Assembly: GCF_001500045.1 (NCBI RefSeq)
Contig: NZ_LQIX01000012.1
Span: 434,001 to 498,000, forward strand
From: Mycobacterium sp. GA-1199
GTDB taxonomy: Bacteria > Actinomycetota > Actinomycetes > Mycobacteriales > Mycobacteriaceae
Reading direction: 5' to 3'
DNA: 64,000 nucleotides
The position numbers and the translations under genes were made by a program. Each line of letters opens with the position of its first letter. Within the stretch, counting starts at the first letter, position 1. Below, in pieces: positions 42,301 to 54,860 of this stretch. Below the pieces are notes generated by a model. It was given only the letters and a program-made list of their open reading frames with translations, had not been told where the DNA came from and searched no databases.

Positions 42301-45300
42301 GTGGAACGGCTCAACCCGACCCGGTCCCTGACGCATTCTCCTCTGATTCAGGTGCTGTTGGCCTGGCAGAACTTCACCGGTCAGGCCGGTGACCCCGCCG
42401 GCGGTATGGCTCTGGGTGATCTGGATGCAACGCCGCTGCCGGTGGATACCCGCACCGCCCGTATGGATCTCACGTTCTCTCTCGGCGAGCACTGGAGCGA
42501 GGACGGTGAGCCGACGGGGATCCGCGGAGAGGTGGAGTTCCGCACCGATGCCTTCGACGCGGCCAGCATCGAGGTATTGATCGACCGGTTGCACCGGGTG
42601 TTGACCGCGATGACATCGACTCCCTCCCAACGGCTCTCGTCGATCGAACTGCTCGATCACCTCGAACATGCCCGCCTCGACGAGATCGGCAACCGGGTCG
42701 CATTGACACGGTCGATGACCGAGTCGCAATCGATCCCAGCGTTGTTTGCCGCCCAGGTCGCACGTACGCCGGAGGCGGTCGCGGTCACTTGCGGTGAGCG
42801 CTCGTGGACCTACCGTGAACTCGATGAAGCGTCGAATAGGTTGGCGCACATGCTACTCGAGTACGGGCTGGGTCCCGGGCAATGTGTAGCGCTGCTCCTG
42901 CCGCGGTCGGCTGAGATGATCGTCGCCATCTTGGCGGTGTTCAAGAGTCGAGCTGCCTATCTTCCTATCGACCCGGCGCTGCCGAAGGCCCGCATGGACT
43001 TCATGGTGGCCGATGCCGAACCGCTCGCGGCGATCACCGCCGGGGGGCTAGCCGACCAGCTGAAGGCTGGTCTGGCGGTCATAGATATGGATGACCCTGA
43101 GATTCACCGTTATCCAGCAACGGCTTTGGCGGCACCGGAGCCCGATGACATCGCATACCTCATCTACACCTCGGGCACGACGGGTGTGCCCAAAGGCGTC
43201 GTTGTCAGCCACCGCAATGTCACACAGCTCCTGCGAGTTCTAGGCGACTACCTGCCGGTGGCGGGGGTGTGGACTCAATGCCATACCTACGGTTTCGACA
43301 CGTCCGTGTGGGAGACGTGGTCGCCGCTGCTGCACGGTGGCCGCGTGCTGGTAGTGCCGGACTCGGTGGTGCGGTCGCCTGAAGACTTCCAGGACCTGTT
43401 GGTCGCCGAGCAAGTCAGCGTGCTCACCCAGACCCCCTCGGCGGTGGGCATGTTGTCGCCGGAGGCTCTGGGTTCGATGGCGTTGGTGGTGGCCGGTGAG
43501 GCCTGCCCAACCGAATTGGTGAATCGGTGGGCGCCGGGTCGGACGATGATCAACGCATACGGCCCGACCGAGACGACGATGGTCGTAATGCTCAGTGCGC
43601 CGCTGGCGCCTGCTTTGGACGTCGTGCCGATCGGCTCGCCGGTGCCTACCGCCGCCTTGTTCGTGCTCGACACCGCGCTTCGTCCCGTACCCGTTGGTGT
43701 GGTGGGTGAGTTGTATGTGGCCGGTGCTGGGTTGACGAGTGGATATGTTCGCCGACCGGGATTGACGGCCTCGCGGTTCGTCGCCTGCCCGTTCGTCAGT
43801 GCTGGTACAACAGGCCAAAGGATGTACCGCACCGGTGATTTGGTGCGTTGGGGCGCGGACGGACAGCTGCAGTACCTGGGGCGTGCTGATGAGCAGGTCA
43901 AGATTCGCGGCTACCGCATCGAACTCGGTGAGGTACAGACGGCATTGAGTGCAGTAGCCGGGGTGCAGCAGGCGGTCGTGATCGCCCGCGGGGATCATCC
44001 GGGTGACAAACGCCTGATCGGGTATTTCATCGGAAGCGCCGACCCCATCGAGGCACGCGCCGAACTGGCCGAGCGGCTGCCTGCGTACATGGTGCCCGCG
44101 GCGGTGGTGGCGCTCGACGCGTTGCCCTTGACGGTCAACGGCAAGTTGGACGTCCGCGCCCTACCAGCGCCGGAGTACCAGAGGGCCGAACATTACCGGG
44201 CCCCGAGCAACGCCATCGAGGAGATTCTGGCCGGCATCTACGCCCAGGTGCTCGGGTTGGACAGGGTTGGTGTGGACGACTCGTTCTTCGAACTCGGCGG
44301 GGACAGCATCTTGTCGATGCAGGTGGTCGCCCGAGCGCGAGCGGCCGGCGTCCGGTGCCGTCCGCGAGACCTCTTCGTCGAGCAGACGGTTGCTCGGCTG
44401 GCGCGGGTGGCCCAGGTGGCCGATGACGAGGCCGGGCCGGTCGACGAGGGCACCGGCGCAATCATCGCGACACCGATCGTGCGTTGGCTGCAAAGCGTCG
44501 ACGGCCGGGTTGACGAGTTCAACCAGACGATGGTGGTGCAGGCACCGGCCGATGTGACCGAGGCCGATGTGGTCGTGGTGTTGCAGGCTTTGATCGATCG
44601 GCACGCGATGCTGCGTTGCCGCGTCGAGGATGACGGCGCGGGCGAGTGGTTGCTGCGGGTGCCGGAGGTCGGCTCGGTGAATGCTCGCGAGTGCCTGCAG
44701 TCGGTGGAGGTGCTCTCCGAAGAACTGCTCGTTCATGCACGGTCCCTTTTGAACCCCAGCACCGGAACGATGGTCAGCGCGGTGTGGGCGGACACCACCG
44801 GTCAGCTGGCATTGATCGTCCACCACCTTGCGGTCGATGGCGTGTCGTGGCGAATCCTGTTGGAGGACCTCAACATTGCGTGGGCGCAGCATCACGGTGG
44901 CCAACCGATTGCGCTGCCTGCGCCGGGAACCTCGTTCGCCCGGTGGGCATCGCTCCTGGCTGAACATGCGCTGACGACGGAGGTGGTGAAGCACGCCGAG
45001 GTGTGGCGGCAGGTTGCGACGACCCCGGCGGCGTTGCCCGCCGTCCAGCCGGCGGTGGATACGTTCGCCACGGCCGGTCGGTTGTCGGCGGCGCTGGACG
45101 TCGAAACGACACGGATGCTTCTCGGCGAGGCCCCGAGGGCGTTTCACGCTGGGGTGCAAGACATTCTGTTGATCGCGTTCGGGTTGGCCTGCGCCGAGCT
45201 GTTGAGCCTTGGGGATTCCCCGCTGGCTATCGACGTCGAGGGCCACGGTCGCGACGAGGACTTGGCCAACGGAATAGACCTGACACGTTCTGTCGGCTGG

Positions 45301-48300
45301 TTCACGACCAAGTACCCGGTGCGGTTGACCGTAGGTGGGTTGAACTGGGCGCAGGTGATCGCGGGCGAGGCGGCGCTCGAATCGGTGATCAAGGATGCCA
45401 AGGAGCAGCTGCGCGCCCTGCCTGACGGGCTGACATACGGGCTGCTGCGTTATCTGAACCCCGATGTCGACCTGAGCGGGCCGGACCCGGCCATCGGGTT
45501 CAACTACCTGGGCCGGCTCGGCGCGGCGGCAGCCGAGCTCTCTGAGGACCTGTGGCGAATCAGTCATGAGGGCTCGTCGTTGACCGGCGCGGTCGCAAAT
45601 ACGCCAATGCCGTTGGCGCACACGGTCGAGCTCAACGCCGGCACCGTGGAGACCGACAGCGGTCCACAGTTGCACGCCAATTGGACGTGGGCATTCTCAG
45701 CGGTTGCCCCCGACCAAGTCGACCGGCTGAGCCGGCTGTGGTTCGAGGCCCTGGCCGGTATTTGTGCGCGTGTGCGCGCCGGTGGCGGCGGGTTGACCCC
45801 TTCGGACATCTCACCGGCTCATCTGAGTCAGCCGCAACTCGATGAGCTGCAGCGGCAATACCGCGTCGCCGATGTGTTGCCGCTGACCCCGCTGCAGCAA
45901 GGGTTGCTGTTCCACGCGAGCACCGCCCAAAACAACGACGATCTTTATGCGGTGCAGTTGAATATCACCATAACCGGCAGGCTCGACGCGGACCGGCTGC
46001 GTGATTCCGTCGGTATGGTGGTGACCCGGCATCCGAACCTAGTTGCCCGCTTCTGCACGCAGTTCGACGAGCCGGTTCAGGTGATCCCGGCGGATCCGAC
46101 GGTGGCGTGGCGTTATGTCGATCTGCGTGCAGAGCACGACGAGCTCGACCGCGAAGAGCGGGCGCAGGCGTTGTGCGCCGCCGAACGTGCCGCCGTATGC
46201 GATCTCGATCAGCAGTCGGCACTGCGGGCGATACTGATCCGGACCGCCGAAGATCGACACCGGTTCGTCCTGACCAATCACCACATCGTGATGGATGGCT
46301 GGTCTCTGCCAATCTTGCTGCAGGAAATCATCGCTGGGTATTACGGGCAGCGACTGCCCGCGCCGCCGTCGTACCGCAGCTTTGTCAGCTGGCTGGCCGA
46401 CCAAGATCGGGCTGCCGCACAAGCAGCGTGGGCCGAACTGTTCGCAGGATTCGAAATCCCAACGCTTGTCAGTCCGCCAGGACGGGTGACACTCGGGCCA
46501 CGGGGCGTGTTTTCGCATCGGCTCCCTGAGCAGACCATGCAAGCCCTCACTGAGTTGGCGCGCTCTCACCACACCACGGTCAACATCGTGCTGCAAGGCG
46601 TCTTCGCGCAGCTGCTGTGCCAGCTGACCGGCCAACACGATGTTGCTTTCGGCACCGCGGTGTCGGGGCGTCCGGCCGAGGTACCGGGCGCGGAATCGAT
46701 GGTGGGTCTTCTGCTCAACACGGTGCCCGTGCGGGCCAAGCTGACTGCGACGACCACGACCGCCGACCTTCTCGATCAGTTGCAGCGTGCGCAGAACCAG
46801 ACCCTCGAGCACCAGCACGTTGCGCTGCCGGACATCCATCGCATCACCGGACATGACGAATTGTTCGACACGCTATTCGTTTTCGAGAACTATCCGATCG
46901 ACACGTCCGCGCTGGCGGGCGCCCACGACATTTCCATCGCCGACTTCTCCACTCGCGAATACAACCACTACCCGTTGACCGTGGCGGCCCTGCCGGGCCG
47001 TGAGCTCGACCTGCGCGTCGAATACGACACTGATGTGTTTGATGCTGTTGGTGTTGAGGCGCTGGTTGGTCGGTTGGAGCGGGTGTTGGTGGCGATGGCG
47101 GGGGAGCCGGGTCGGCGGTTGTCGTCGGTGGATGTGTTGGGTGTTGGTGAGCGTGTTCGTTTGGATGAGGTGGGTAATCGGGCGGTTTTGGTTGGTGGGG
47201 CGCGGGGGTCGGTGTCGATTCCGGTGTTGTTCGCTGAGCAGGTGGCTCGTGCTGCGGATGCGGTGGCGGTGAGTTATGGGGCGCGGTCGTGGACGTATCG
47301 GGAGTTGGATGAGGCGTCGGATCGGTTGGCCTATGTGTTGATTGGCCGTGGGGTGGGTCCTGGTGAGCGGGTGGGGTTGTTGTTGCCGCGTTCGGGGCAG
47401 GCGGTTGTGGCGATGTTGGCGGTGTTGAAGTGTGGGGCGGCTTATGTGCCGATGGATCCGGCTCATCCCGATGCGCGTATTGGTTTTGTGGTTGCTGATG
47501 CTGGGCCGGTGGTGGTGATCACGACTGCGGAGTTGTGTTCGCGGGTCGATGGGCATGGTGTTGGTGTTGTGTTGGTTGATGATGTTGGGGTGGGGCAGCG
47601 GGGTGCGGTGTTGCCGGTGCCGGGGCCCGACAGTGTGGCGTATGTGATTTACACCTCGGGTACGACTGGTGTGCCGAAGGGGGTGGCGGTTCCGCATGGC
47701 AATGTGACTCGGTTGTTGGAGACGTTGGATGCTGATGTGCCCGGTGCGGGGGTGTGGTCGCAGTGTCATTCGTTGGCGTTTGATTTTTCGGTGTGGGAGG
47801 TTTTTGGGGCGCTGTTGAGTGGGGGCCGGGTGGTGGTGGTCCCGGATGCGGTGGTGCGTTCGCCAGAAGAGTTGCATGCGTTGTTGGTTGCTGAGCAGGT
47901 CAGTGTGCTCAGTCAGACGCCGTCGGCGTTTTATGCGTTGCAGGCCGCTGATGGGTTGGCTCCGGAGTTGGGTGATCAGCTCAAGCTCGAGACGGTGGTC
48001 TTTGGTGGGGAAGCCCTTGAGCCGCATCGTCTTCGGCCGTGGTTGCATCGTCATCCGGGGTTGCCGCGGTTGTTGAATATGTATGGCATCACCGAGACCA
48101 CGGTGCATGCTTCGTTGCGTGAGATTGTGGCCGCTGATGTCGAGGACACGCTCAGCCCGATCGGGGTGCCGTTGGCTCATTTGGGGTTCTTTGTTCTCGA
48201 TGGGTGGTTGCGGCCGGTGCCGGCGGGGGTGGTTGGTGAGTTGTATGTGGCCGGTGCGGGGTTGGCCTATGGGTATGTGGGTCGGGCGGGGTTGAGTGCG

Positions 48301-51300
48301 TCGCGGTTTGTGGCGTGTCCGTTCGGTGGGGCGGGGGCGCCCGGGCAGCGGATGTATCGCACTGGGGATTTGGTGCGTTGGGGTGCTGATGGGCAGTTGG
48401 TGTATGCGGGTCGTGCTGATGAGCAGGTCAAGATCCGTGGGTATCGCATCGAGCTCGGTGAGGTGCAGGCGGCGTTGAACGCTGTCGATGGGGTCGAGCA
48501 GGCGGTGGTGATCGCTCGTGAGGATCGGCCCGGGGATAAACGGCTGGTCGGTTACATCACCGGCAGCGCCGATCCTTCCCAGGTGCGCGCGCGGTTGGCA
48601 GCGCAGTTGCCGGCCTATATGGTGCCCACCGCGGTCGTGGTGCTGGCGGGGTTGCCGTTGACTGTCAACGGCAAACTCGATACCCGCGCCCTGCCCGCAC
48701 CTGAATACAGCGACATCGACAATTACCGCGCTCCGGCCAATGCGATCGAAGAAATCCTGGCCGGCATCTACGCCCAAGTCCTGGGCCTAGACCGCGTCAG
48801 CGTCGACGACTCCTTCTTCGAACTCGGCGGCGACAGCATCTTGTCGATGCAGGTGGTGGCCCGGGCCCGCGCCGCCGGTGTGCTGTGCCGGCCGCGCGAC
48901 ATTTTCGTCGAGAAGACGGTGGGCCGGTTGGCCAAGGTGGCCAGGGTCGCCGACGGCACGGGTGAGCCGGTCGACGAGGGTATCGGCCAGGTGATCGAAA
49001 CCCCGATCATGCGTTGGCTGCACGACATGGATGGGCCGGTAGAGCAGTTCAACCAGACCATGGTCTTGCAGGCCCCGGCTGGCGTAAGCGAAACCGAGGT
49101 AGTCGTCATACTGCAAGCCTTGCTCGACCGACACGCGATGTTGCGGCTGCGCGTCGAGGACGACCGCGGTGAGGGTCGATCGCTGTCGGTACCCGAGATC
49201 GGCTCGACAGACGCGCGCGACTGCTTGCGGTCTGTGGACGTGCTGTCCGAGGAGGCGGTGCTGGCGGCGCGGGCGCGGTTGAATCCGGCTTCGGGAATGA
49301 TGCTCAGCGCGTTGTGGGTGACTTCCACAAGCCAACTGGTGATGGTCATTCATCATCTGGCCGTCGACGGGGTTTCGTGGCGAATTCTGTTGGAGGATCT
49401 CAACATCGCCTGGGCCCAGCATCACAGCGGACAGTCCGTGGCGATACCGTCGCCGGTGACGTCGTTCGCTCGATGGTCGGAGCTGCTGGCCGAACACGCC
49501 CACCACCCAGATGTGGTGCAGCAAGCCGAGGTATGGCAGAAGGTGGTTGCCATACCGGCGCTGGTGCCGCCGGTGCAGCCCGCGGTGGATACCTTCGCCA
49601 CGGCCGGCCACTTGTCGGTATCGCTGGACGCCGAAACAACCAACCTCCTCCTGAGTGAGGTGCCGGCGGCCTTCCACGCCGGGGTGAACGACATCTTGTT
49701 GATCGCCTTTGCCATCGCGTGTGCGGAGTTCCTCGACTCCGGGCGGATGCCAATCGGTATCGATGTCGAGGGTCACGGCCGTCACGAAGAGCTGGCCGCA
49801 GATGTGGATCTGTCGCGCACGGTGGGGTGGTTCACCACCCTCTACCCGGTGTCTCTGGCGGTGGGCGGACTCGATTGGGCCCAGGTCGCGGCCGGTGAGG
49901 CCGCGCTGGGCGCGGTGGTCAAAGATGCCAAAGAACAGCTGCGCGGCTTGCCCGACGGCCTGACCTATGGTCTTCTGCGCTACCTGAATTCCGATGTAGC
50001 CGTGGGTGAGTCGGAACCGATGATCGGATTCAACTATCTGGGCCGACTCGGCGCGGCGGCAGCCGACTTGTCAGGTGATCTGTGGCGTGTGAGCGAGGAA
50101 GGGCTGGCGCTGACGGGTGCCGCTGCGGCTCTGCAGTTGCCGCTCGCGCACACGCTTGAACTCAATGCCGTCACCTCCGAGTCGGAAGCAGGCCCGAAGC
50201 TGCACGCCAACTGGAGGTGGGCGCAGTCAGCGTTCGCCCACGCAGAAGTGGACACCTTGAGCCGGTTGTGGTTCGAAGCCTTGGCGGGTATCTGCACGCA
50301 TGTCAGATCCGGCGGCGGCGGCCTCACTCCTTCCGATATCAGGCCCGCCCGGCTCAGTCAGGAGCAGTTGGATGAACTGCAGGCGCAGCACCGCATCGCC
50401 GACGTGCTACCGCTGACGCCACTACAGCAAGGATTGCTCTTCCACACGAGCACCTCACAAGAGCACGGCGACGATGTGTACGCCGTTCAACTCGATATCA
50501 CGATCACCGGCGCCCTGGATGCCGACCGGTTGCACGACGCCGTGCGCACAGTTGTCTACCGGCACCCCAACCTGGCCGCGTACTTCTGTGACTGGTCCGA
50601 CGAACCGGTGCAGATCATCCCCGCCGAGCCCGAGGTCCCGTGGAGGTACGTTGACCTAACCCTCGGCGAGCTGGACGTCGACGCGCAGGTCCAGGAAACG
50701 GCCGCCTGCGAACGCGCAGCCGTCCGCGACCTCACCGAACAGGCGGCCTTCCGGGCGGCGCTGATCCGGACCGCAAACGATCAGCATCGGTTCATCCTGA
50801 CCAATCACCACATCCTGCTCGACGGCTGGTCAACCTCGATACTGCTGCGCGAGATAATCGCGAGCTACTACGGGCAGCGCCTGCCCGCGCCCGCTTCATA
50901 CCGGAGCTTCGTGGAGTGGCTGGCTGACCGGGACGGCGCTGCTGCACAAGACGTCTGGCGCAAGGCATTCGCCGGGTTCGAAACCCCCACCCTGGTGGCT
51001 CCACCGGAACGGTCGGGCATGGGACAGCGAGATGTCGCATCGTTCCGGGTTCCTGAGGAAACCACCCGAGCCCTTGGCGAATTGGCCCGTTCCCGCGACA
51101 CCACTGTCAATATCGTTCTGCAGGCGGCGTGGGTCCAGCTTCTCGTATGGCTGACCGGGCAGTACGACGTCACCTTCGGCACGGCCGTCTCGGGACGACC
51201 GGCTGATGTCACCGATGCGGACTCGATTGTGGGGTTGCTGATCAACACGGTTCCGGTTCGGGCGTACATCACCCCGGCGACCACGGTCGCCGAGCTGCTC

Positions 51301-51651
51301 GATCAGCTCCAAGACGCATACAACGACACATTGGATCACCAGCACGTCGGGTTGAGCGAAATCCACCGTGCCACCGGGCATGACCAATTGTTCGACACCC
51401 TCTTCATCTACGAGAACTACCCGATCGACAGTGTCGAATCGTCAGGAGTCAACGAGTTGGCAATCACCGCGATAACGCCGCGCGAATACAACCACTACCC
51501 GCTCTCGGTGCAAGCCGCCCCCGGCCGCGAACTGGACCTCCGGATCGAGTTCGACACCGACGTGTTCGACACCACCCGCATCGCCGCGCTCGTCAAGCGA
51601 TTCAAGCGGGTATTGGTGGCAATGACGGCGGATTCGGGTCAGCAGTCATGA
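24265..51651 (+). CDS. Giant non-ribosomal peptide synthetase, modules 1-7 plus C domain of module 8
   Basis: 9128 residues, GTG 24265 after a GGGGG ribosome site. Domain order by motif (approximate residue of the landmark): starter C (HHIVADG 152), A1 (YTSGTTG 622), T1 (Ser1000); C2 (1184), A2 (1673) with N-methyltransferase insert (VLEIGAGSG 2031), T2 (Ser2450); C3 (2635), A3 (3126), T3 (Ser3518); C4 (3702), A4 (4194), T4 (Ser4572); C5 (4757), A5 (5249), T5 (Ser5626); C6 (5810), A6 (6301), T6 (Ser6681), E6 (HHLAVDG 6853); C7 (7339), A7 (7796), T7 (Ser8191), E7 (8363); C8 (8848). All carrier serines and condensation HHxxxDG motifs are intact. The C domains after E domains begin [12 protein letters not shown], the D-donor type; the others begin PLSFAQ.RLWF. 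Ends in a C domain with the partner A domain on the next protein (4-base ATGA overlap). Confidence 0.95.
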   Translation: MDSDNETLQLTRGNASASLGEALQLTRGQLDIWLAQQMGQLATEWHVGLFVRIDGRIDRDALEWAIARAVREAEPGRASFFEENGQVLQKAVDYPDIELPFYDLTDSDNALEEAYRMALSIQDTPMPLSGPLFRYALFQTRADQFHLFAACHHIVADGAGLVLVGHRVASLYSAIVSGTPIPPSVFGSLRDLVNCESEYQASDAYQDDLEYWTKNIPGESATSYQLPGTPHQQDAQSSSVPVPLDRTLLQRVDEMADAWKVPRSSVITAACALLVCEWSVEGAEVVLDFPVNRRVRPELKTLPGMVAGVVPLVLAVSPESTVADFCGYVDTRIREALQHQRFPVRSLERRTRAAGPLQSGDRVTVNFLPSIFNLSFAGVAASASFTNPGAAGDGFGLLFLSEGDQLFLGVSGALQPFSSFDAADLTGRLEQVLTAMTVNPNRRLSSIELLAGTERADLDGWGNRALLTRPPSSTVSIPVMFAEQVARAPEAVAIRCDGRTWTYRELDEVSNRLAHLLIAQGAGPGRCIAIMFPRSADAIIAILAVLKTGAAYLPIDPAHPPTRIEFMVADAAPLAAITISELADRLAGCDLPVIDIAESSIDRYPATSVPAPAADDIAYIIYTSGTTGTPKGVVISHSNVTELIGSLDPGLVGPDQVWSQWHSYAFDISGWEIFSALLHGGRLVVVPELVANSSEDFHDLVAAEKVTILCQTPSALGILKPELLDSVTVMVGGEACPTEVVDRWAAGRVMINEYGPTEATMWVALSAPLATGTDVPPISPPLPTAAFFVLNKWLHPVSAGVVGELYLAGPQLAYGYVRRAGMTASRFVACPFGESGARMYRTGDLVYWAADGQLRYLGRADEQVKIRGYRIELGEIQAALAGLDGVQQAVVIAREDRPGDKRLVGYFTGTANPVDLRAALADRLPPYMVPAAVVAIEALPLTVNGKLDKRALPAPEYKAVDSYRAPSTLTEEILAGLYAQVLGVERVGVDDSFFDLGGDSLSAMRVIAAINTSLDAGLAVRALFEAPTVAQLALRIGGDAGRRKPLVAGERPSVVPLSFAQNRLWFLNQFEGGAATYNIPTAFRITGALDVEALDAALDDVIARHEALRTTFPDIDGVPFQEVLPAGRGMWRRGPAVVSAREEDVAAELVALAGYKFDLSAEIPILARIYSVGPEHYVVGIVVHHIAFDGWSLAPMVRDVAEAYRARQQGHAPEWEPLAVQYVDYTLWQQDWLGSEHDPDSVIAKQLQYWRQELAELPELVTLPPDRARPPVASYRGDEVELRIEPQLWAGVKQLAAAHNATASMVLQAVMAVVLHRAGAGEDVVMGTPIAGRSDQALDNLVGFFVNTWVSRVGVKSGQPFSDVLAEVRRKALDAYSNQDVPFELLVEQLNPTRSTSHNPLFQVLMVFQNNMRPEVLALDEVGIEQQAVTTRTARFDLDIELGEVPTEDPAAPMAAGMVLYATDLYERATIERFVTWFGRALEAVVADASVVVGDVALLEDDERQLVLQEWSGNSVTAPVGVAPQLLATTVASDPDAVALVDGNREWSYRELDEWSTRLARALIETGVGPERAVGVAMERCAELVVAWWALMKAGGAYVPVDPAYPVERITTVLNAVSAVCVLAFGEGSIAGTGDRPVLRIDGLDLSAQPADPITDADRLAPLKAHNTAHVIFTSGSTGTPKGVAVSHAGLLGVAALHEVYRMGADTRLLLVAAPTFDVSIGEVLLAVGSGAALVVAPPDAYAGEALTRLLENQRVNAATLTPTVLSTLDRSRLRDVSTLITTGEACPTELAAAWARGRQMFNAYGPTETTIWATSSSTLEPGEAVGIGAPIAGVSALVLDARLNPAPVGVVGELYLGGPALAHGYVGRPDLTADRFVANPYGPAGTRMYRTGDLVRWTRTGTVDYLGRADTQIKLRGQRIELGEIENSLLACEQVTQAAALVHRGNTGAHLVAYVTLDRSRAGDHDAEIVNQWQHVYDELYDTEVDARDFGKDFRGWNSSLTDGPIPLEEMLEWQSATVDRIMALRPQRVLEIGAGSGLVLSQIAPLCDEYWATDFSAPTIQALQAAVAAQPWGERVHLLVQPADVVDELPQDHFDVVVLNSVIQYFPSAAYLTEVLAVAMRLLAPGGSLFIGDVRNHTLHGALQTAVALARTEAGDTNEIRERVQRALVSEVELLLAPEFFTAWAADQPVVAGLDIQTKRGRADNELTRYRYDVVVHKSPVAVRSMAEVPSWEWSDCAGLRGLQDQLTAQRPVVVRVTEIPRAGLVTDVYIEKALAAGESLDDALAEAIAVNQEAVTPEQLHRIGEAAGYRVAVTWGAEPGSVDAVFLGGQQDSLLTDLYSPSSGVRQRITTANDPDTNTKLTAVRQQLSARLPEYMVPSQIVVLEEFPLTSSGKIDRKSLPEPVFAATPFRAPETETEEIVAGIFAQVLGLERVGVDDSFFDLGGDSLLAMRVIAAVNAGLDAGLSVRAVFESPSVAQLASRVGDESTQLEPLVPVQRPAVVPLSFAQNRLWFIDQLQGPSPIYNMAVAFRLSGALDEGALAEAFWDVVARHESLRTLFVAPDGVPQQLVVPVDEVDLGWGVIDASEWPDHQLTEAIDAAVQHPFDLASELPLRATLFRVSDRERVLVAVVHHIAADGWSITPLVTDIAVAYAARCSGRPPGWEPLPVQYVDYTLWQRVQLGDLTDPHSRISEQLAYWEQALAGLPERLELPTDRPYPPVADYRGATVELEWSAELQQRVAAVAREYDATSFMVVQAALAVLLGKVSASSDVAVGFAIAGRSDPALDRLVGFFVNTLVLRVDLAGDPTFADLLTQVRGRSLAAYEHQDVPFEVLVDRLNPARSLTHSPLVQVLLAWQNFTGQDNDVAGLGLGDADVTPMPVDTRTARVDLTFTLGEYWSGTGEPEGIRGEVEFRTDVFDPASIDTLIERLQRVLVAMTVEPMRRLSWVDLLDEAEHARIHGWGNLAALTRPASETLSIPALFAEQAERTPEAVALIHGQQSWTYRQLDEASNRLAHLLIGYGAGPGQRVALLLPRSAEAITAIVAVLKSGAAYLAIDPAHPDARIEFMLGDAAPIVTITTSLLAERAPLLGSVTIDINDARIEDQPSTAPPAPMPDDIAYLIYTSGTTGTPKGVAVPHKNVIRLLETLDSEVPAAGVWSQCHSLAFDFSVWEMWGALLRGGRLVVVPDTVVRSPEDLHALLISEEISVLSQTPSAFYALQAADALSPEARYRIALETIVFGGEALEPHRLRTWLQSHPGAPRLLNMYGITETTVHASLREIVSGDTGSVVSPIGVPLAHLGFFVLDGWLRAVPVGVVGELYVAGSGLAYGYVGRGPLTASRFVACPFGAAGQRMYRTGDLVRWGPDGQVQYLGRADEQVKIRGYRIELGEVQAALSALDGVEQAVVVAREDRPGDKRLVAYVTGDAGPSEIRAALSEGLPAYMVPAAVVVMAAIPLTVNGKVDKRALPAPEYADVDRYRAPATLTEEILAGIYAEVLGSERVGVDDSFFDLGGDSLSAMRVIAAINKAFDAGLSVRALFEAPSVARLASRVGEGGAVEPLVPVQRPAVVPLSFAQNRLWFIDQLQGPSAIYNMAVALRLAGRLDTDALGAALADVVARHESLRTMFVAPEGVPQQLVLPVEEADFGWQVVDASGWPADRLTEGIDAARLHTFDLANEVPLRAKLFRLADDEYVLVAVVHHIAADGWSVTPLVTDLGVAYAARCSGQTPSWDPLPVQYVDYTLWQRAQLGDINDPDSRITTQLTYWEQALAGMPEQLQLPTDRPYPPVADYRGASVALQWPAELQQQIARLARQHDATTFMVVQAALSVLLAKLSASDDVAVGFAIAGRGDPALEKLVGFFVNTLILRVELEGDPTVAELLTQVRARSLAAYEHQDVPFEVLVERLTTTRSLTRSPLVQVLLAWQNFAGQDNDSTGLTLGDLEATPLPSETRTARMDLTFSMAERWSENGEPAGIAGSVEFRTDVFDATNIERLIGRLQRVLVAMTTAPTLRLSSIDLLDEAEHARLDQLGHRAAVMTAPAPASVSVPAAFARQVATTPGAVALSDSGRSWTYRELDEASNRLAHLLVEYGAGPGECVALMLPRSAEAIVSILAVLKAGAAYLPIDPTLPSARIEFMVGDAAVIAAITNSRLAERLAGCDVRIIDTDDPRIEVKPATALPTPAPDDIAYLIYTSGTTGVPKGVAVAHRNVTQFVAGVDADVSVAGVWSQWHSLSFDVSVWEIFGALLHGGRLVVVPERVAASPTDLHALLVAEQVDVLCQTPSAVGMLSTEGLESTALMVAGEACPTDVMDRWARDRVMINAYGPTEATVYAAMSAPLIPESGIAPIGSPVSGAALFVLDAGLRPVPAGVVGELYIAGGGVAVGYWLRSGLTASRFVACPFGASGQRMYRTGDLVRWGADGQLQYLGRADEQVKIRGFRIELGEVQSALAACEGVRQAVVLAREDRPGDKRLVGYVTGTADPFRTRAALAERLPAYMVPAAVIVIETLPLTPNGKLDRRALPAPEYQDVGKVYRAPTTPTEEILVGIYAEVLGLERVGVDDSFFELGGDSLSAMRVIAAINTSLDTAVSVRTLFEASTVAQLAPRLGEESTRLEPLVPVQRPEVVPLSLAQNRLWFIDQLQGPSPIYNMAVALRLTGDLATAALAAALTDVVGRHESLRTVFPTVDGVPQQIVLPVEEVDFGWEVIDATGWPKHRLHDTIDQAAGYTFDLAGEIPLRARLFRVAEDEHVLVAVVHHIAADGWSVTPLVRDLAVAYGARCAEQAPDWDPLPVQYVDYTLWQRAQLGDLSDGGSRLGTEVAYWEQALAGLPERLELPTDRPYPAVADHRGATVELRWPAQLQQQVAAVARAHNASSFMVVQAALALLLGKVSASSDVSVGFAIAGRRDPALEDLVGFFVNTLVLRVDLAGDPTVGELVAQVRSRSLEAYEHQDVPFEVLVERLNPTRSLTHHPLVQVMLAWQNFAGQRTAPAELSLGQVQATPLPIETHTARMDLTVSLGEEWMETGEPAGIAGVVEFRTDVFDAASVEALIGRLQRLLAAMTAEPTQRVSLVDLLDDAEHAQLDQIGHRAVLTQQPAREPVSITELFGDQVTRIPDEVALRCGDRSWTYRELDEASNRLAHLLIGIGAGPGACVALLLPRSAETIVAIVAVLKTGAAYLAVDPAHPDVRIKFMLDDASPVAAVTTEGLRARLDGYVLPVVDVDDPRIDAEASTALPGPAPDDLAYIIYTSGTTGVPKGVAVSHHTVTQMLGSMPAHLPLSGVWTQWHSYGFDVSVQEIWGALLHGGRLVVVPDAVVRSPEEFHALLIAEQVTVLSQTPSALGVLSSQGLDSVELLIMGGEACPVELVDRWAPGRLMINVCGPTETSMFAAMSAPLTPGTGAPPIGSPVPGAAFFVLDQWLRPVPMGVIGELYVAGRLGTGYVRRPALTGSRFVACPFGGAGERMYRTGDLVRWDPDGQLQYLGRADEQVKIRGYRIELGEVQAALAGCEGVEQAVVLAREDRPGDKRLVGYVTGTAEPAEIRSDLAERLPAYMVPAAVVVMAALPLTPNGKLDKRSLPTPEYTDGEQYRPPATLIEEMLVAIFAQVLGLERVGVDDSFFDLGGDSLSAMRVIAAINKSFNAGLSVRALFESPSVAQLAPRVSEGGGMEPLTPVQRPAVVPLSFAQQRLWFIDQLQGPSAIYNIAVALRLSGRLDTGALGQALADVIGRHESLRTLFVAPEGVPQQLVIPVERAELGWQVIDTAGWPEGRLEEAIDAAVRQPFDLAAEIPLRAQLFRISEDEHVMVTVVHHIAADGWSVRPLVADLATAYAARCAGQAPHWADLPVQYVDYTLWQRAQLGDINDPDSRIAAQLNYWEQALAGMPERLELPTDRPYPSVADYCGARVPVELPAELQLQVARLAREHNATSFMVVQAALAVLLSKITAGNDVATGFAIAGRGESALDALVGFFVNTLILRVDLSGDPTVEEVLTEVRGRSLAAYEHQDVPFEVLVERLNPTRSLTHSPLIQVLLAWQNFTGQAGDPAGGMALGDLDATPLPVDTRTARMDLTFSLGEHWSEDGEPTGIRGEVEFRTDAFDAASIEVLIDRLHRVLTAMTSTPSQRLSSIELLDHLEHARLDEIGNRVALTRSMTESQSIPALFAAQVARTPEAVAVTCGERSWTYRELDEASNRLAHMLLEYGLGPGQCVALLLPRSAEMIVAILAVFKSRAAYLPIDPALPKARMDFMVADAEPLAAITAGGLADQLKAGLAVIDMDDPEIHRYPATALAAPEPDDIAYLIYTSGTTGVPKGVVVSHRNVTQLLRVLGDYLPVAGVWTQCHTYGFDTSVWETWSPLLHGGRVLVVPDSVVRSPEDFQDLLVAEQVSVLTQTPSAVGMLSPEALGSMALVVAGEACPTELVNRWAPGRTMINAYGPTETTMVVMLSAPLAPALDVVPIGSPVPTAALFVLDTALRPVPVGVVGELYVAGAGLTSGYVRRPGLTASRFVACPFVSAGTTGQRMYRTGDLVRWGADGQLQYLGRADEQVKIRGYRIELGEVQTALSAVAGVQQAVVIARGDHPGDKRLIGYFIGSADPIEARAELAERLPAYMVPAAVVALDALPLTVNGKLDVRALPAPEYQRAEHYRAPSNAIEEILAGIYAQVLGLDRVGVDDSFFELGGDSILSMQVVARARAAGVRCRPRDLFVEQTVARLARVAQVADDEAGPVDEGTGAIIATPIVRWLQSVDGRVDEFNQTMVVQAPADVTEADVVVVLQALIDRHAMLRCRVEDDGAGEWLLRVPEVGSVNARECLQSVEVLSEELLVHARSLLNPSTGTMVSAVWADTTGQLALIVHHLAVDGVSWRILLEDLNIAWAQHHGGQPIALPAPGTSFARWASLLAEHALTTEVVKHAEVWRQVATTPAALPAVQPAVDTFATAGRLSAALDVETTRMLLGEAPRAFHAGVQDILLIAFGLACAELLSLGDSPLAIDVEGHGRDEDLANGIDLTRSVGWFTTKYPVRLTVGGLNWAQVIAGEAALESVIKDAKEQLRALPDGLTYGLLRYLNPDVDLSGPDPAIGFNYLGRLGAAAAELSEDLWRISHEGSSLTGAVANTPMPLAHTVELNAGTVETDSGPQLHANWTWAFSAVAPDQVDRLSRLWFEALAGICARVRAGGGGLTPSDISPAHLSQPQLDELQRQYRVADVLPLTPLQQGLLFHASTAQNNDDLYAVQLNITITGRLDADRLRDSVGMVVTRHPNLVARFCTQFDEPVQVIPADPTVAWRYVDLRAEHDELDREERAQALCAAERAAVCDLDQQSALRAILIRTAEDRHRFVLTNHHIVMDGWSLPILLQEIIAGYYGQRLPAPPSYRSFVSWLADQDRAAAQAAWAELFAGFEIPTLVSPPGRVTLGPRGVFSHRLPEQTMQALTELARSHHTTVNIVLQGVFAQLLCQLTGQHDVAFGTAVSGRPAEVPGAESMVGLLLNTVPVRAKLTATTTTADLLDQLQRAQNQTLEHQHVALPDIHRITGHDELFDTLFVFENYPIDTSALAGAHDISIADFSTREYNHYPLTVAALPGRELDLRVEYDTDVFDAVGVEALVGRLERVLVAMAGEPGRRLSSVDVLGVGERVRLDEVGNRAVLVGGARGSVSIPVLFAEQVARAADAVAVSYGARSWTYRELDEASDRLAYVLIGRGVGPGERVGLLLPRSGQAVVAMLAVLKCGAAYVPMDPAHPDARIGFVVADAGPVVVITTAELCSRVDGHGVGVVLVDDVGVGQRGAVLPVPGPDSVAYVIYTSGTTGVPKGVAVPHGNVTRLLETLDADVPGAGVWSQCHSLAFDFSVWEVFGALLSGGRVVVVPDAVVRSPEELHALLVAEQVSVLSQTPSAFYALQAADGLAPELGDQLKLETVVFGGEALEPHRLRPWLHRHPGLPRLLNMYGITETTVHASLREIVAADVEDTLSPIGVPLAHLGFFVLDGWLRPVPAGVVGELYVAGAGLAYGYVGRAGLSASRFVACPFGGAGAPGQRMYRTGDLVRWGADGQLVYAGRADEQVKIRGYRIELGEVQAALNAVDGVEQAVVIAREDRPGDKRLVGYITGSADPSQVRARLAAQLPAYMVPTAVVVLAGLPLTVNGKLDTRALPAPEYSDIDNYRAPANAIEEILAGIYAQVLGLDRVSVDDSFFELGGDSILSMQVVARARAAGVLCRPRDIFVEKTVGRLAKVARVADGTGEPVDEGIGQVIETPIMRWLHDMDGPVEQFNQTMVLQAPAGVSETEVVVILQALLDRHAMLRLRVEDDRGEGRSLSVPEIGSTDARDCLRSVDVLSEEAVLAARARLNPASGMMLSALWVTSTSQLVMVIHHLAVDGVSWRILLEDLNIAWAQHHSGQSVAIPSPVTSFARWSELLAEHAHHPDVVQQAEVWQKVVAIPALVPPVQPAVDTFATAGHLSVSLDAETTNLLLSEVPAAFHAGVNDILLIAFAIACAEFLDSGRMPIGIDVEGHGRHEELAADVDLSRTVGWFTTLYPVSLAVGGLDWAQVAAGEAALGAVVKDAKEQLRGLPDGLTYGLLRYLNSDVAVGESEPMIGFNYLGRLGAAAADLSGDLWRVSEEGLALTGAAAALQLPLAHTLELNAVTSESEAGPKLHANWRWAQSAFAHAEVDTLSRLWFEALAGICTHVRSGGGGLTPSDIRPARLSQEQLDELQAQHRIADVLPLTPLQQGLLFHTSTSQEHGDDVYAVQLDITITGALDADRLHDAVRTVVYRHPNLAAYFCDWSDEPVQIIPAEPEVPWRYVDLTLGELDVDAQVQETAACERAAVRDLTEQAAFRAALIRTANDQHRFILTNHHILLDGWSTSILLREIIASYYGQRLPAPASYRSFVEWLADRDGAAAQDVWRKAFAGFETPTLVAPPERSGMGQRDVASFRVPEETTRALGELARSRDTTVNIVLQAAWVQLLVWLTGQYDVTFGTAVSGRPADVTDADSIVGLLINTVPVRAYITPATTVAELLDQLQDAYNDTLDHQHVGLSEIHRATGHDQLFDTLFIYENYPIDSVESSGVNELAITAITPREYNHYPLSVQAAPGRELDLRIEFDTDVFDTTRIAALVKRFKRVLVAMTADSGQQS
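27381..31730 (+). other. NRPS module 2: C - A - N-methyltransferase - T
   Basis: The A domain differs from all others: FTSGSTG instead of YTSGTTG and a pocket read as D V G T I T A I W K. An approximately 400-residue SAM-methyltransferase (VLEIGAGSG motif at 30355-30381) is inserted before the final A motif (SSGKIDRK). The residue added here should be N-methylated. Amino acid unassigned. Confidence 0.8.
31731..34930 (+). other. NRPS module 3: C - A(Thr-like) - T
   Basis: Pocket D F W S V G M V H K versus the well-known Thr code DFWNIGMVHK, eight of ten equal. The carrier follows with LGGDSLSAM and no epimerase, so an L-residue is expected. Confidence 0.75.
34931..38100 (+). other. NRPS module 4: C - A - T
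   Basis: Pocket read as D V W C M A A V Y K, the same ten residues as module 8. No known code matched; a hydrophobic residue is likely. No epimerase. Confidence 0.7.
38101..41260 (+). other. NRPS module 5: C - A - T
   Basis: Pocket read as D V Q S I G V M F K, identical to module 9. It shares D-V-Q and I with proline codes, but the rest differs. The A5 motif is NVCGPTE where NxYGPTE is usual. Confidence 0.7.
41261..45830 (+). other. NRPS module 6: C - A(Phe-like) - T - E
   Basis: Pocket D T W T V A A M V K, close to Phe codes (DAWTVAAVCK, seven of ten). First module with an epimerase (E motif HHLAVDG at 44821). The carrier has the E-partner form [10 protein letters not shown]. Predicts a D-residue. 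Confidence 0.75.
45831..50360 (+). other. NRPS module 7: C(D-donor) - A(Thr-like) - T - E
   Basis: C begins [12 protein letters not shown] (accepts a D-donor). Pocket D F W S V G M V H K, identical to modules 3 and 10. Carrier [10 protein letters not shown], then E (HHLAVDG at 49351). The A domain lies in the 1806-bp duplicated block shared with module 10. Confidence 0.8.
47028..48833 (+). repeat. 1806-bp duplicated A-domain block, copy 1 (module 7)
   Basis: Matches 59222-61027 base for base except for three synonymous differences that I could see: CCG/CCC in the VPKG codon, CCC/CCT in VPG, and TTC/TTT in CPFGG. The offset is constant at 12194. The block runs from the C-terminal part of the C domain (TDVFDA) to the aspartate codon of the carrier motif LGGDS. 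Much of it uses T- and G-ending codons unlike the C-rich flanks. Confidence 0.92.
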
Positions 51652-54600
51652 CCGCCGATACCACGAGGCGGCTACTTGCCATCGATCTCCTCGATGACGA
51701 CGAACATGACCAACTCGATGAGTGGGGTAATTGCTCCGCGCTGACCGCGCCGCCGACCGCAGGCGCTTCGATTCCAGTGATGTTTGCCGAGCAGGTGGTT
51801 CGCGCGCCCGAGGCGATTGCGCTCAGTGACGGCCAGCGGATTTGGACATACCGCGAGCTCGATGAGGTGACTAATCGGCTGGCGCATCATCTGGCCGGAG
51901 TCGGCGCATGCCCGGGACAGTGTGTGGCACTGCTGTTTTCGCGCTCCGCCGAGGCGATCATGTCGATACTGGCGGTACTCAAGACGGGCGCGGCGTATGT
52001 ACCGATCGACCCGGCGCTGCCGACGGCGCGAATCGCATTCATGGTTGCCGATGCCGCACCGGTCGCCGCTGTCACGACGACCGGGTCAATGGACCGCCTC
52101 GACGATGGTGATCTGCTGGTCATCGATGTCGAAGACGTCGCCGTTCAAACGCAGCCCAGCACGGCCCTCGCGGGACCAGCGGCCGATGACATCGCCTATC
52201 TCATCTACACATCGGGCACTACTGGTGTGCCCAAAGGTGTTGCGGTCGCCCACCGCAACGTAACCCGACTGATGGCATCGGTGGACATCGCGGTGCCGCC
52301 GGTGAATCAGCGGGTGTGGTCGCAATGGCATTCCCTGTCGTTCGACGTGTCCGTGTGGGAGATCTTCGGAGCCTTGTTGACCGGTGGACGGCTGGTGGTG
52401 GTGCGGGAAGAGGTCGCGGGCTCGCCCGAGGACCTCCACGCCTTGCTGCTCGCCGAGCAGGTCAGCGTCTTGTGTCAGACGCCATCCGCAGCAGGAATGC
52501 TGTCGGCAGAGGGGCTCGAGTCGACGGTCTTGATGGTAGCCGGTGAAGCCTGTCCGATCGAACTGGTGGAACGGTGGGCCCCCGGTCGGAAGATGATCGA
52601 CGCTTATGGTCCGACCGAAGCCACGGTGTATGCGGCGATGAGTGCGCCGCTGCAGGCCGGCTCGGATGTCGTGCCGATCGGGTCTCCGGTGGTGGGTACG
52701 GCACTGTTCGTGCTCGACGCTGGATTACGACGGGTGTCGCCGGGTGTGGTTGGTGAGTTGTACATCGCCGGTGGCGGTGTGGCGGCTGGGTATTGGCTGC
52801 GGGCCGGGTTGACGGCATCACGGTTCGTGGCCTGTCCGTTCGGGTCCCCCGGGGCGCGGATGTACCGCACCGGTGATCTGGTGCGCTGGGGTCCTGGCGG
52901 GCAGCTGCAGTATCTGGGGCGAGCCGACGAGCAGGTCAAGATACGCGGGTTCCGCATCGAGCTTGGCGAAGTACAGGCCGCATTGGCCGGCTGCGATGGA
53001 GTTGATCAGGCGGTGGTGATCGCCCGCGAGGACCGCGCCGGCGACAAGCGTCTGGTCGGTTACTTCACCGGATCTGCGGACCCGGTCGCCGCGCGCACAG
53101 CGCTGTCCGAGCGGTTACCTGCGTACATGGTTCCTTCAGCCATCGTGATGATCGACGCGTTGCCGTTGACTCCGAACGGCAAACTCGACAAGCGGGCTCT
53201 TCCCGCGCCGGAATACCAGGCTGCGGACCGTTACCGGGCGCCGGCCAGCCCTACCGAAGAGATTTTGGCCACGATCTACGCACAGGTGCTGGGGCTCGAG
53301 CGAGTCGGGACCGACGACTCCTTTTTCGAACTCGGCGGCGACAGCATCTTGTCGATGCAGGTGGTGGCGCGGGCCAGGGCAGCCGGTGTGCGGTTCCGGC
53401 CGCAGGATGTCTTCGTCGAGCAGACCGTGGCCAAGCTGGCCCGAATTGCCAAGGCTGTCAATGGTATCGGCGGACCGGAGGACCAGGGCATCGGGCCGGT
53501 GGTCCCGACCCCGATCATGCATTGGTTGTACGGCATGGAGGGCCCGGTCGAGCAGTTCAATCAGACGATGGTCCTGCAGGCTCCTTCCGAGGTGACCGAG
53601 GCCGACGTGGTGGCGGTGTTGCAAGCATTGGTGGACCGACACGCCATGTTGCGCCTGCGCGTCGATGAAGACGACACGGGGGACTGGTCTCTCAAGGTGC
53701 CAGAGGCGGGGACGATCGACATTGGTGAGTACGTGCTCACGGTGGACAAGTTGTCCGATGACGCTCTGGTGGCGGCGCGGTCACGGTTGAGCCCGGCTTC
53801 CGGTGTAATGCTCAGTGCGCTGTGGGTGACTTCCACGAGCCAGCTGGTGATGATCATCCACCATTTCGCCGTTGACGGCGTCTCCTGGCGAATTCTGTTG
53901 GAAGACTTGAACATAGCATGGGCTCAGCATCACAGCGGTCAACCCGTGATCCTGCCGGCCCCTGGGACGTCGTTCGCAGGGTGGTCCTCGCTGCTGATTG
54001 AGCACGCGCGCTCCAGCGCGGTCGTGGAGCACGCAGAAGCGTGGCGGCGTGTGGCGGCAACCAGGACCGCACTGCCGGCTGTGCAGCCGGCAGAGGATAC
54101 GTTCACCACGGCCGGATTCTTGTCGGTAGAGCTCGACACCCATACGACCCGGATGCTGATGGGTGAAGTGCCGACGGCCTTTCATGCTGGCGTACAAGAT
54201 ATTTTGTTGATCGCGTTCGGATTGGCGTGCTCGGAATATCTCAGCATCGGCAACGCGCCGGTCGGTATCGACGTCGAGGGCCACGGCCGGCACGAGGAAC
54301 TGGCCGACGATCTGGATCTGACACGCACGGTGGGATGGTTCACCACCAAGTACCCGGTTTCGTTGGCCGTTGGTGGGCTGAGCTGGGCGCAAGTGATCGC
54401 CGGTGAACCTGCGCTGGGGACAGTGGTCAAAGATGCCAAAGAGCAGTTGCGAGCGTTGCCGGACCCCTTGACCTATGGTCTGTTGCGCTATCTGAACCCC
54501 GAAGTCGAACTGGCCGAGGCAGATCCAGTGATCGGGTTCAACTATCTAGGACGGCTCGGAGCAGCAGGCGTTGAGCTGTCTGAGAATTTGTGGCGGATCA

Positions 54601-54860
54601 GCGCCGAGGGGCTATCGCTCACTGGCGCAGCCGCAGCCATTCCGGTGCAGCTGTCGCACACCGTCGAGCTCAATGCGGGCACGGCCGACACCGACGCCGG
54701 CCCGAAACTGCACGCCAATTGGAGGTGGGCGCGATCGGCGCTCGACCGGTCGCAGGTCGGCAAGCTGAGCCGACTGTGGTTTGAGGCCCTGAAGGGCATC
54801 TGCGCACATGTTCGGTCCGGTGGCGGCGGATTGACCCCGTCGGATCTGGCGCCGACCCGG
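50361..54860 (+). other. NRPS module 8: C(D-donor) | A - T - E, split between two proteins
   Basis: The C domain ends the first protein and the A-T-E part opens the second, with the break in the C-A linker. Pocket D V W C M A A V Y K as in module 4. The E active site reads HHFAVDG, with F where the other two E domains have L. Predicts a D-residue. Confidence 0.75.

Noticed and set aside
46873..48777. Long antisense frame (634 codons) opposite NRPS module 7
   Set aside because: It is the shadow of the codon-biased A domain: rich in His, Arg, Pro and Thr, with no domain, and repeated antisense to module 10 only because the DNA is duplicated.
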